A DNA stretch of 64,000 bases from Paratinospora sagittata (lineage: Eukaryota > Streptophyta > Magnoliopsida > Ranunculales > Menispermaceae): assembly GCA_035771175.1 (NCBI GenBank), contig CM069592.1, positions 40,984,623 to 41,048,622 on the forward strand. The letters are read 5' to 3'. The notes beneath the pieces are model-generated. The model searched no databases. It was given only the letters and a program-made list of their open reading frames with translations, and was not told where the DNA came from. Positions 23,005 through 31,687 of the stretch are shown in pieces; the first letter of the stretch is position 1; every line of letters begins with the position of its first letter. Made by a program: the position numbers and the translations under genes.

Positions 23005-24597
23005 ATGACCTCAAGGGAGGGAACATCTTCTACTAGCAGGGAACCAATTCCCACTAGACTAACGGAATTGTCCAAACGAGAGATTGTGACTATGAGGAGC
23101 ATCGACAATGGCGATCTCCGCCTCCGTCCAATCCTTCATGACAAACTCGCAGCACTGGATTGGTTAAATATAACCAAAGTCGAGGGTCAAGTCTCTTACA
23201 ACTTGGTTCGATCCTTCTATGAAGCCATGAATCACGTGGGACTTCACGGAGATGAAATCAGCCCTCACTTAGAGACAACAATCATGGGAACAACAATTCC
23301 TATCAACATCGAGATTATTGCTCGACTTTTAGAGATTCCGATTGAGGCAATAATTATTGATCCACATGATCCCCAGGCAGTTGCAGCGATCGCCGAATCT
23401 AATGCACAACTGTTTAATTTCGTCGCCAAAGAGCCATACACTCAATCAACATACACCAACCTCCCAAACAATCATCTTAAGCCATCTCTTGTCGGCCTCG
23501 GAAAGATTGTATACGGCAACATCTTGCCAGAAAGGGGTACTAGGGGCACTATGTCAAGGGCCCAACTCCTTGTGCTGTATTGCATAGAGAAGAACATAAA
23601 AGTCTCTCTACCACACATCATCATCCAACAAATGTTGAGGGTGATTCAAAACCCTTTAAAGAAGGAATTCCTCGGCTACGGAGTCTTGATTATGAGGATC
23701 CTTCACGAGGCCAACGTTGACACTTTCGATGGAACGTCAAAGCTGATCACTGAACCAGTTACAGCATCCTCTATCTTCAAGACCTATGGCACAAGTGGAG
23801 GGGTAACTGACGAAGAGGTATTCGGCACGACAAACAGAACTGCCGAAAGAATGAGGGACAAGCACGGGCGTTGCCTTCGCAAATGTCGACGCAAGATGCC
23901 TGACAGAGACGGCCCAAATAATGATTCAAATCCCAATCCTACATCAAACCCACCCCTGAATACTGATCCAATTGATCCACCACTTACTGACGAAGAATTA
24001 TATGCCACACTAAATTCGCCACTACAAAGTCATGATAGACAAGGTCCACAAGCAAACCCACCAACTTGGAACGTGCCAACTCAAGGCAACACTTCGTACC
24101 AAAGATTTCCACCTTCTGCGGTACAGTATCAGCCCGTTCCACAAGTTGCTGTAAACCAACAACAACAGTACTGGGCCTCACCAAATCTTGGAAGACCAAA
24201 CATTCCAATGAGCCCATTGTTCCCAACTTTTTCATCTCAAACAAACCAAATTATCCAAGGGGTTCCGGTTAGGGGATCTCCGCACAATCAATACAGCTAT
24301 GTTCCACCTCAGAACCACCCATACAACCAATACTTTCCTCAAATGCCTATGGCCTACCCTTCACCTACGAGACAACCAACCCACCAACCACCAATGGGAC
24401 AACCGACTAACCTACTTGAACGGTTAGATGAAATGGCATCCAATATTGCTGCACTGAAAGAAAGCCACAATCATGTATTAACTCGTTTGCAAAACTCCAA
24501 CGCAGAGCGAGCACACTCTCAACCTTCTGTTAGTAGTCATTCTGTACATAACAGTAGATCTCAAAGAAATGGTGGTAGGCAAGAACGTCAAAATTGA
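23005..24597 (+). CDS. Retrotransposon protein, 'putative plant transposon protein' type
   Basis: A 530-aa protein if started at 23005; the frame is open from 22966. I prefer 23005 because CTTTCAG, a good 3' splice acceptor, sits at 22991-22997, and the extra 13 residues would be intronic or leader. Residues about 35-240 show the pattern I know from plant-transposon-protein domains (PF20167-like): NLVRSFYEAM, an LLEIP segment, then LGKIVYGNILPE, MSRAQLLVLYCIEKN and GYGVLIMRILHEANVD. After it come a basic KCRRK patch and a long Pro/Gln/Asn-rich stretch. A short leucine-heptad helix (LLERLDEMASNIAALKE) near the C-terminus may mediate self-association. Function unknown; it replaces pol in this element. 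There is no zinc knuckle and no enzyme motif. Confidence 0.8.
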   Translation: MTSREGTSSTSREPIPTRLTELSKREIVTMRSIDNGDLRLRPILHDKLAALDWLNITKVEGQVSYNLVRSFYEAMNHVGLHGDEISPHLETTIMGTTIPINIEIIARLLEIPIEAIIIDPHDPQAVAAIAESNAQLFNFVAKEPYTQSTYTNLPNNHLKPSLVGLGKIVYGNILPERGTRGTMSRAQLLVLYCIEKNIKVSLPHIIIQQMLRVIQNPLKKEFLGYGVLIMRILHEANVDTFDGTSKLITEPVTASSIFKTYGTSGGVTDEEVFGTTNRTAERMRDKHGRCLRKCRRKMPDRDGPNNDSNPNPTSNPPLNTDPIDPPLTDEELYATLNSPLQSHDRQGPQANPPTWNVPTQGNTSYQRFPPSAVQYQPVPQVAVNQQQQYWASPNLGRPNIPMSPLFPTFSSQTNQIIQGVPVRGSPHNQYSYVPPQNHPYNQYFPQMPMAYPSPTRQPTHQPPMGQPTNLLERLDEMASNIAALKESHNHVLTRLQNSNAERAHSQPSVSSHSVHNSRSQRNGGRQERQN

Positions 24598-25377
24598 TTA
24601 CTGGCAATGTAAATTTTTCTATTATATATGAATGAAATGTTTTGTTTAAGACTATCTTTGGTGGGCCGACTTACAACCATTCTTTTTTTTGTATCACTAA
24701 CTTTGGAGTGGTATGGGACACAACAAAATTGGATGATACTAAATAAAATGTGGAAGTAAGAAAACCCACGACCTTGTGTGAAAAGAAACACTTGGAGAAA
24801 GTTGCATTACTAATATTATCACTAAGTTTACACGGTATGGGACGAGTAAATTTGGACGATACTATTAGTGAACTTCTATTCAACCAATGTTTTTAGAGAC
24901 TGTGTTCATACAACTTAACTTGGTTTCCACCCTTATTACTAAATTCATGTGGTATGGGACATATGAACTTGGATAATAATTGAACAGACTGAGAGTAAGC
25001 GTATGAATGCATAAGATTGCGTTAGAACGTTAAATCAGGATATTTACCGAGGCAAATCTTAGAATTCTTATGACTCGTATGGATTTTCAAGGAAATATAT
25101 GTATGTTCACGAACACCAAAACAAATTTTTTTTAAATACTTGCAAAGTTTTCTACTTATTATATAAACATTCTAACCTTCTTTGTTTTTACACCATGGCC
25201 ACACATACGAGATATATAAGATTCTTTGATTCCTCAACAACAACTTTACACTCTACTTAGAAAAATAAGTGATTTTAATATTACAGTACTCTCGAAATTG
25301 TTGCTGAGCATACTCCAACATTATACTTACCTACAGTTTCTTAATCTTGGTTTTCTTTTCTCCTTGCCAGTGAGAAA
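24598..25377. other. Non-coding spacer between the two retroelement ORFs
   Basis: No gene is seen. It carries three degenerate repeats of ACTAA(G/C)TT..., GGTATGGGAC..., then TTGGA(T/C)GATACTA, at about 24696-24741, 24820-24864 and 24939-24981. Near the right end a pyrimidine-rich stretch finishing TTCTCCTTGCCAG (25359-25371) looks like a splice acceptor for the next ORF. Confidence 0.7.
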
Positions 25378-25941
25378 ATGCAAACCAGGAAGAGAGGAAG
25401 GCCACGTACTGTTCGTCCCACAGTTGAGGCACCTCCTGAGATTCAGGAACCGCCGCCTCCGACAACAGCACAGGCCACACCCGACACTGCCACTACATCT
25501 GGGCAGGCAATACCACCACCACCCGCACCCTTTGCCATGCCTTCAAGCATTGAAACCTTCTTCGCTGGATTTGTTGAGGCAATGAAGGTCACTGTTCAAA
25601 CTGCCGTTCGTGAGACTGCAGCCAGTCAGGTTGCCACGGTACAAGCACCTATAAAATTTGGGTCGGAAGCTCAAACCGATCAGATTACTAAATACAAGCG
25701 ACTACAACCTCTTACTTTCGATGGCACCATTGATCCTGATGAGGTGCAAAAGTGGCTAGATGAGTCAAAGAAAGCTCTTGATGCAATGGGAGTCGATGAG
25801 ACTCGCAAAATTCCACTAGCAACTTACCAACTTGTTGGTGGAGCAAACAAATGGTGGCTCACAGTGAAAGAAGACCCACGGGTCAATATAGCAGATATGA
25901 CTTGGCAACAGTTTGAGTCAATGTTTATTGATGAGTATTAA
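25378..25941 (+). CDS. Truncated Ty3-type Gag
   Basis: A 187-aa protein. Residues 1-55 are basic then Pro/Thr-rich (KRGRPR at 5-10). Residues about 104-187 match the opening of the retrotransposon Gag core: YKRLQPLTFDGTIDPDEVQK, WLDESKKALDAMGVDE, LATYQLVGGANKWW and MTWQQFESMFIDEY. The stop falls immediately after FIDEY, where a normal Gag would continue with a proline- and glutamine-rich segment and a CCHC zinc knuckle. Because the element looks recently mobile, the short form may be intact by design, for example as a packaging or assembly partner for a helper Gag. Simple decay is the alternative. Confidence 0.85.
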   Translation: MQTRKRGRPRTVRPTVEAPPEIQEPPPPTTAQATPDTATTSGQAIPPPPAPFAMPSSIETFFAGFVEAMKVTVQTAVRETAASQVATVQAPIKFGSEAQTDQITKYKRLQPLTFDGTIDPDEVQKWLDESKKALDAMGVDETRKIPLATYQLVGGANKWWLTVKEDPRVNIADMTWQQFESMFIDEY

Positions 25942-26202
25942 ACAAAAATACCCTGAATTATTTTCTAGCACCAACTGATGAAGTGATACGTTGTACTATT
26001 TTCACTTATCAATTTCAGGATGAAACATTGTTTACACCTATCTTGATACATTGTTTCACTTCAATAACTACCAGATGTCTGAACATAATATCAATGGATA
26101 GAGTCTTACACACATGCTGTGGCCTCATTCACAGCCTGCGGCTACTTCTCAAACCGCCAACCCCCATCACTACTTGACTTGATTTCGAGGGCGAAATCCC
26201 TT
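25942..26202 (+). pseudogene. Remnant of deleted pol region
   Basis: Short sequence without an intact frame between the Gag stop and the polypurine tract. Bases 26181-26207 read DFEGEIPLR, matching the extreme C-terminus of chromovirus polyproteins (compare NFEDEVS at 11118-11160). This indicates that gag-end through integrase was removed by internal deletion while the 3' end was kept. Confidence 0.65.
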
Positions 26203-26203
26203 T

Positions 26204-26216
26204 AAGGGGGGTAGAG
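26204..26216 (+). other. Polypurine tract
   Basis: AAGGGGGGTAGAG directly abuts the 3' LTR start (TGTAATAC at 26217), the expected site of plus-strand priming. Confidence 0.8.
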
Positions 26217-26235
26217 TGTAATACCCTGTATTTCA

Positions 26236-26271
<36 letters not shown>

Positions 26272-27770
26272 ACTATTTGAAATTTTTACTATTTGGGCAA
26301 CGCCCGAACGTTCAGGCGCCTGCCAGAACGTTCAGGCGCCTGCCAGAACGTTCAGGCGGCATGCCAGAACGTTCAGGCGCCTGCCAGAACGTTCAGGCGC
26401 CTGCCAGAACGTTCAGGCGCCATGCCAGAACGTTCAGGCGCCTGCCAGAACGTTCAGGCGCCATGCCAGAACGTTCAGGCGCCATGCCAGAACGTTCAGG
26501 CGCCTGCCAGAACGTTCAGGCGCCTGCCAGAACGTTCAGGCGCCATGCCAGAACGTTCAGGCGCCTGCCAGAACGTTCAGGCGCCATGCCAGAACGTTCA
26601 GGCGCCATGCCAGAACGTTCAGGCGCCTGCCAGAACGTTCAGGCGCACAAAATCTCTATATAAGAAACCTCCTCATTCTCATTTCTCACACCAAACCAAA
26701 ATCACCTTCTCTTGGGATTTTCTTCTCCTTTCCACGCCTTCTAAGTTTTTAGTTTTTGAGACTCTCTAATCGAGACTCTCGGTGCGGTGCAACAAAGTTC
26801 TGTCCGGAGGAAAGCGCCAGATCTGAAAGCGGTGCAACGAAGTTCTGTCCGGAGAAAAGCACCAGATCTGAAGGTGGGGAACGAAACATAGGTTTGCGTG
26901 TTTTATAACTGTTATTAAAGTTTACATTCAATTATTGTTATATCTACTATTCATTTACACTGCATTATATCAATATTGTTTATGACCTGAATGTCCTAAC
27001 CTTGCACGTCGTGATACCGACCCTAATAAGGATCACTAGACGATGCCAAAGTCAGTCTAAATGTCAAGAAAGACCAGACTAGTAGACTAGACCAGTTCAT
27101 GCATTGGCATCATTCATATCACCACCTAGGGACGTATATGGTTTATGACTCATAGAATAGTTAGAAGCATTGCTCACTATTCATATTATTTCTCTGGAGA
27201 GGGACGTACATGTGAACCTGGCTACGCTGGGGAGGGACATCAGTACGTGAATCCAGAGCATCGTTCCTGAGGAGGGACGTACAGTGAGAACCTGGCTTCG
27301 CCCGGGGAAGGACACCAGTACGTGAACTCAGGCGATGTACGTTCATCAAACCATTAGTACGTGACGGTGTCATGCATACATACATATTGATTGATTATGA
27401 TGCTTACATGTGTATTTAAGATATTTGATATTGAAGTATGCTTTATTAATTGTTATACTCATGCACTATTTACCCACTGAGCGCGTTAAGCTCACTCCAA
27501 TATTATCAAATCTTTCACAGGAAATTAGGGTGGACTGGGTGCAGGTTATGGGGCCCACATTTTGTACCCTTTGTATGATTCATTGGGGATTTTGGGAGTA
27601 TGTTCCCTTGACCATTTTATGTACAAAAATATTCTGAATTATGAAATCAGATTTGTACTGTGTACTGTATTTCCGCTGCGTACTCTGTTATTACCATTAT
27701 GATTGTTCCAAATGCGCGCCCCGTCCGAGAGTGTACCGCCGGTTTAGGCGCGTCCGGGCGGGGTGTGACA
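26217..27770 (+). repeat. 3' LTR
   Basis: 1,554 bp, from TGTAATACCC to GTGTGACA, followed by the TAAAC duplication. It carries the same array, TATA box and tandem pairs as the 5' LTR. The 21-bp length difference lies entirely in the array (26306-26645). Confidence 0.95.
26306..26645. repeat. 20/21-bp palindromic minisatellite in 3' LTR
   Basis: Seventeen copies of the GAACGTTC-CAGGCGCCTG unit. Writing T for 20-bp and M for 21-bp units, the order is T T X T T M T M M T T M T M M T plus an end unit. Units 5-10 and 11-16 are the same six-unit block, TMTMMT, repeated. The 5' LTR instead reads M T M T T after unit 10. Confidence 0.93.
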
Positions 27771-27775
27771 TAAAC
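27771..27775. repeat. Right 5-bp target duplication (TAAAC)
   Basis: Matches 20268-20272 exactly. The satellite subunit E sequence resumes directly after it (AAATTCAAAATTCTCACC). Confidence 0.92.
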
Positions 27776-28003
27776 AAATTCAAAATTCTCACCATAAATG
27801 CGAGTTTCGTGTGCTTATATAATAAATTCAAAGTTTTTGCCCCAATGAGCCTTTCATGCGCTAATATAAACAAATTGACAATTTTCACTTAAAATGAAAT
27901 TTGCATGTACTAATAAAAACAAATTTATGATTTTTACACTCAATCAGAATTTTGTGTGCTTATATACACAAACTCATAATTTTTATTCCGAACGAGACTT
28001 TCG
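27776..28003. repeat. Hierarchical AT-rich satellite, block 6 (right end)
   Basis: Subunits E, F, A, B, C and the start of D continue after the LTR element and stop in D at GAGACTTTCG. This is the right edge of the satellite in this window. Confidence 0.9.
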
Positions 28004-28232
28004 GGTCGAGTGTTGATTGGGTCCAAACCTGACAGAGACCAGCCCAAGCTTTGGGAACTCTTTATATTTCTATGTTTTTTATTTCCACATTTTAGCTTTC
28101 TTTCTTTCTTTACTTTATTTTTCTTGCTTCTTTCTTCTTTCTTCTCTTTTTTGCAAGGCATATTCCGTAAAATTACACGATTTGTTAGTTTGTAAGATTA
28201 TTATTATTATTATTATTATTTACATTACTATG
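28004..28232. other. Pyrimidine-rich spacer with (TTA)n
   Basis: No gene is seen. A CTTT-rich stretch (28096-28156) is followed by a (TTA)n microsatellite (about 28198-28220). Confidence 0.6.
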
Positions 28233-28645
28233 TGATGTAGCACATGAAACAATGTTTTAGAAAGTTCTCATATTTATTTTTTAATTACTTTCTATTTTCT
28301 AGTCAGGTTTCTTTGTCTAAGGAAAGTTCCTATTTTGATTTTAGTGTTAGTTTAGATAGTTCTAAATTCGTTTTATTACTCAATGTAGTTAGAAAGTGTC
28401 TAAATAGAGTGTAATAGCATTAGAAACTTGTTATAATGTTATAAATAACTTAGAAAACTTATTTTTAAGTGTTTTACGATGTTTTTATGTTGTTTCAATA
28501 GAGTTGTCTATATAGAGAGCTTCAAATTGAGTTTAAGCATTCAATTATCAATTTTATCTATTATGTTCTCTTTGAGAGTAAAATTCAATTCGTAGTTCTT
28601 TATCTTTTATTTCTTGAATCCATTGATTCAAATATGCTTCCATTA
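28233..28645 (+). repeat. 5' LTR of old non-autonomous element
   Basis: 413 bp. Landmarks shared with the second LTR are ACTTTCTATTTTCTAGT, GAGTTTAAGCATTC, CTTTGAGAGTAAAATTCAAT and TCTTGAATCCATTGATTCAA. The first base is well supported; the last few are uncertain. Confidence 0.82.
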
Positions 28646-28995
28646 TGGTAAGTGGTATTAGAATCTCAATTGAGAGCCTATTACTTTTATCATCACGGTT
28701 GAAAATCATTTAACTTATGTACACATGAACAATTAGATCAAAAGTTCAAGGAACAAGAAGATCGTTTGCTCATGAAGCTATAAGAGATGATGATCCACTA
28801 TTGGACAAGCACTATGGAAAGAAAAAGGAAGGAGAAGACTTGGCCGAACCATCCGAAGGCGATCAAATACATTTCAACCTTGCTCCAACCTCCTAACGAG
28901 GTCATGTTGCTGCCCCCCCTTGTTCCAACACCCTCTTCATCAACTTCAAGCCTCCAGAACCCTGCTACCATAGATGACTCTCATTCAACTCCTAA

Positions 28996-29489
28996 TCTAT
29001 AAGTTCCATTGGCTAAAAATTACGAGAAGTCACAAAATATACAATCAATTATCCCTTCACAACCTCATTACTCACACGCTCCAACCACCCATTCCCTCCC
29101 TCATTATGACACACCCTCCCAAAAAAATTTCTCATTTCCAACTTCCTCTATGCAACAACCATTAATGACATGTTTTAGTTTTTGTGACGAAATTGATACT
29201 TGTTCAACCTTTCAAACCATCAAAAATCCGCCCCCTTATGGTTTCCCTATTGGACATAGTCTCAATGTGGATATTCTACAAGTCAATGGAGTTTTACGTG
29301 TTAATGATTTATTTAATCGGTTATTTTTCATAGAGAGAATTTTTGGCAACAAGAGCATACTTGAAGAAAAATAGTGAAGCTTCTTGTATTCAAGCCTATT
29401 GAAGCATCTTATTCATGGTGGAATTACTTGCAAAAGGATATGCTTCATCAAGGTTTTTCGCCTACTTTCAATGGGAAGATGAAGGAGTT
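28996..29489 (+). pseudogene. Decayed Gag remnant
   Basis: Between 29226 and 29489, across a frame break near 29374, the translation gives VDILQVNGVLRVNDLFNRLF, then VKLLVFKPIEASYSWWNYLQ and KMKEFFFLK. This follows the plant Ty3 Gag pattern (VDIPxFxG...FLxW...VKLVAxKL...AxxWW...L). There is no zinc knuckle or protease. Upstream sequence is Ser/Thr/Pro-rich with no clear domain. Confidence 0.65.
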
Positions 29490-29707
29490 TTTCTTTCTCA
29501 AGTGAACTCGAGGACTAGTTCTTCTCAAGAAAGAGGGAATGATGTAGGACATGAAATAATGTTCTAAAAGGTTTTAATATTTATGTTTTAGTTACTTTCT
29601 ATTTTCTAGTTAAGTTTCCTTGTCTAAGGAATGTTCTTATTTTGATTTTAGTGGAAGTTTAAATAGTTTTTGAATTTGTTTTATTATGCAATGTAATTAG
29701 AAAGTGT

Positions 29708-29872
29708 GTTTAAAATAAATGGGGATTTTTCGATTAATGACTAGGCTAGGAATTGGGATGGTTGTTTGTCTTAGTTAGCATTGTTTACTTTTATGTGCTT
29801 GTTTTTATGTTTTTGTTTTGACTGAATTGTAGCACCTCTAGTGCTCATCTTGATGTTTTTTCACTATTTTCG

Positions 29873-29962
<90 letters not shown>

Positions 29963-29991
29963 TTTGTTTACTCTCAAATAAATAAATAAAA
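29708..29991 (+). mobile_element. Short LINE-type 3' tail nested in LTR
   Basis: About 285 bp flanked by AAAGTGT on both sides (29701-29707 and about 29992-29998). It ends AAATAAATAAATAA, an A-rich tail. It contains a (TA)n run (29873-29960) and the phrase TTTGTTTACTCTCAAATAAA, typical of plant LINE 3' ends. No coding sequence remains. Confidence 0.65.
29873..29960. repeat. (TA)n microsatellite
   Basis: About 44 uninterrupted TA dinucleotides inside the nested LINE tail, likely very variable in length. Confidence 0.97.
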
Positions 29992-30185
29992 GTGTCTAAA
30001 CATAGTTGTTACAGCATTAGAAATGGAGTTATCCATATAAGGAGCTCCAAATTTGAGTTTAAGCATTCGACTATCAATTCAATTATCAATTTTATCAATT
30101 ATCTTTCTCTTTGAGAGTAAAATTCAATTATTAGTTGTTCATCTTCTATTTTTCTTGAATCCATTGATTCAAATACATTACTATG

Positions 30186-31687
30186 TTAGTTGATAAAGTT
30201 CAAATTAGTGCATGATTGTTGATAATTCTTTTGTTTTTTAATTGATGAAATAAAACATGTTTACTTCTTTATCAATTTTTTTCAAATTTCATCCAATTCT
30301 GTGTTGAATTTTGCATTTTCTAATTGAAAAATTAAACTATTATTGAAGTTTGTCAAGTTTTATCAAAGTTTATTGAATTTTTTCAGCAAATTTTTTGCGC
30401 TCTCATACGACATCCACTTAGCACTTCAGTGGTTTAAAAGAACTAAAAAATTTGTTGATTTTCGATGAATTTATTCAATTTTTCGAACCTTGCTCATCAT
30501 ATAGCATCATCATTGGTTAGCGTGCGTAAGTTGTCAAAGGGATATCATTTGACTAGGGCTTCACGACTAGGGTGTGATTTTGGAATGTTTTTAATTATCT
30601 CCAATGGACATCTTGTCCTCTTTGTCTTGTTTTGGACTCTGAGTAAATTTAATATTTATAAATATAATATCTAGTTTCTGGTCAAAAAGAAAAGAAAAAA
30701 AAATAGGAATAGAGATGAGATACTCCGTGCATAGGTTTCTTGGCTGGTGGTTCTAAATTGCAGGAGCATTAATTCCAAATCACACTTGGAAAACAAAACT
30801 GATGGGCTACATGGAGGAAGGAGAGAGTAAAGGCATAACCATACAAGATGGATGTTGGCAACAACAAAATCTGCAAATAGCTCATCAGTAAAGACATTGT
30901 CGATGTAGGCTAAAGCAGACATTATCAACTGACTTGAACAGAATTGGATCACAATCCAACTAGCGGGATCAATTAGGATGGCAATCTGGCTCTTATCTAG
31001 GGTTGCATTTTTATTTATTAATATTTTGTTTAAAACAAATTGTTTCCTCTTGAATGAAAGTTATCTAAACGCAATCAAACAAAGCCTTTTTACAACTATA
31101 TGGGGTCATCTACATGAATCGACTCCCTCTACTCCGATCTTTCAAGGGCTAAGTTGACATTTACATAACAATAAGTTATATGTTTCTAAATTATCTTTGT
31201 AATGGAGCTCCACAATTTTTTTTTGCAAATAATAGAAGAGTGAAGACAACAAGGAGCCATCCAACCTGTAAATGTTAACACGTCTTATGAAATTCTTGGA
31301 CATTCAGATATATACATTCATGGTGGATCTGAATCTCACCATATTGCAGTCTTTTTTTATTTTATTTTTCAATTTTTGCTGTTGCATCCTTTAGGCCACA
31401 TTTGTTTTGGGACTCTAACAGTCTTTTATATTGAAAATAAAAAAGCATACTGAAAAGAAGGTATAATGTTTATGGTTAGTCAAACTCAAAAACAGTTTTA
31501 CAAAATAATCTACTCAATTAAAAGTTGCTTCCTAGATTTTTGGTTTTTGGATTATGCCCTAGGTTTTGAATAAAAAACCAAATGCTGCCTTAGCTTTTTG
31601 TTTTCAGCTTATGGGTAACAGGCTCAACAGTTTTGGAAAATAAAGTAAGGTCCATCAGTAACATATCACAAATGAAGAAAAACTTAC
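30186..31687. other. Non-coding AT-rich intergenic sequence
   Basis: No supported gene. The minus-strand frame 30671-30952 is 93 aa but resembles nothing I know and starts in a Phe-rich low-complexity tail. It could cover decayed downstream sequence of the CAND1 fragment, but I could not match it to later CAND1 exons. Confidence 0.5.

Larger units (their letters stand above)
20273..27770 (+). mobile_element. Young non-autonomous Ty3-type LTR retrotransposon
   Basis: A complete 7,498-bp element. It has two LTRs (1,533 and 1,554 bp) that begin TGTAATACCC and end GTGTGACA, a tRNA-Met-type primer site TGGTATCAGAG just inside the 5' LTR, a purine-rich tract before the 3' LTR, and 5-bp target duplications. 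The internal 4.4 kb has an A-rich hairpin array, a duplicated leader, a 530-aa protein of plant-transposon type and a truncated Gag. There is no protease, reverse transcriptase, RNase H or integrase. Just before the 3' LTR the sequence DFEGEIPLR survives, the end motif of chromovirus polyproteins, so it seems to be an internal-deletion derivative. It must be mobilised by a relative elsewhere. Confidence 0.95.
28233..30180 (+). mobile_element. Old non-autonomous LTR retrotransposon with Gag remnant
   Basis: Two diverged LTRs start TGATGTAG(C/G)ACATGAAA (28233 and 29540) and end near CATTA (28645 and 30180). Just inside the first is a tRNA-Met-type primer site TGGTATTAGAATC (28653-28665). Just before the second is a purine tract AAGAAAGAGGGAA (29527-29539). 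Both flanks carry TACATTACTATG (28221-28232 and 30174-30185), containing a 5-bp duplication CTATG. The inside is only about 0.9 kb, with a decayed Gag piece and no pol. LTR divergence and a nested LINE tail make it clearly older than the 20273 element. Confidence 0.85.
29540..30180 (+). repeat. 3' LTR of old non-autonomous element
   Basis: Corresponds to 28233-28645 but is interrupted at about 29708-29991 by a LINE-like tail. Removing that insertion brings it to about the same length as the first LTR. Confidence 0.8.

Noticed and set aside
30671..30952. 93-aa minus frame
   Set aside because: No family resemblance and a Phe-rich low-complexity end; could not be linked to CAND1 exons.
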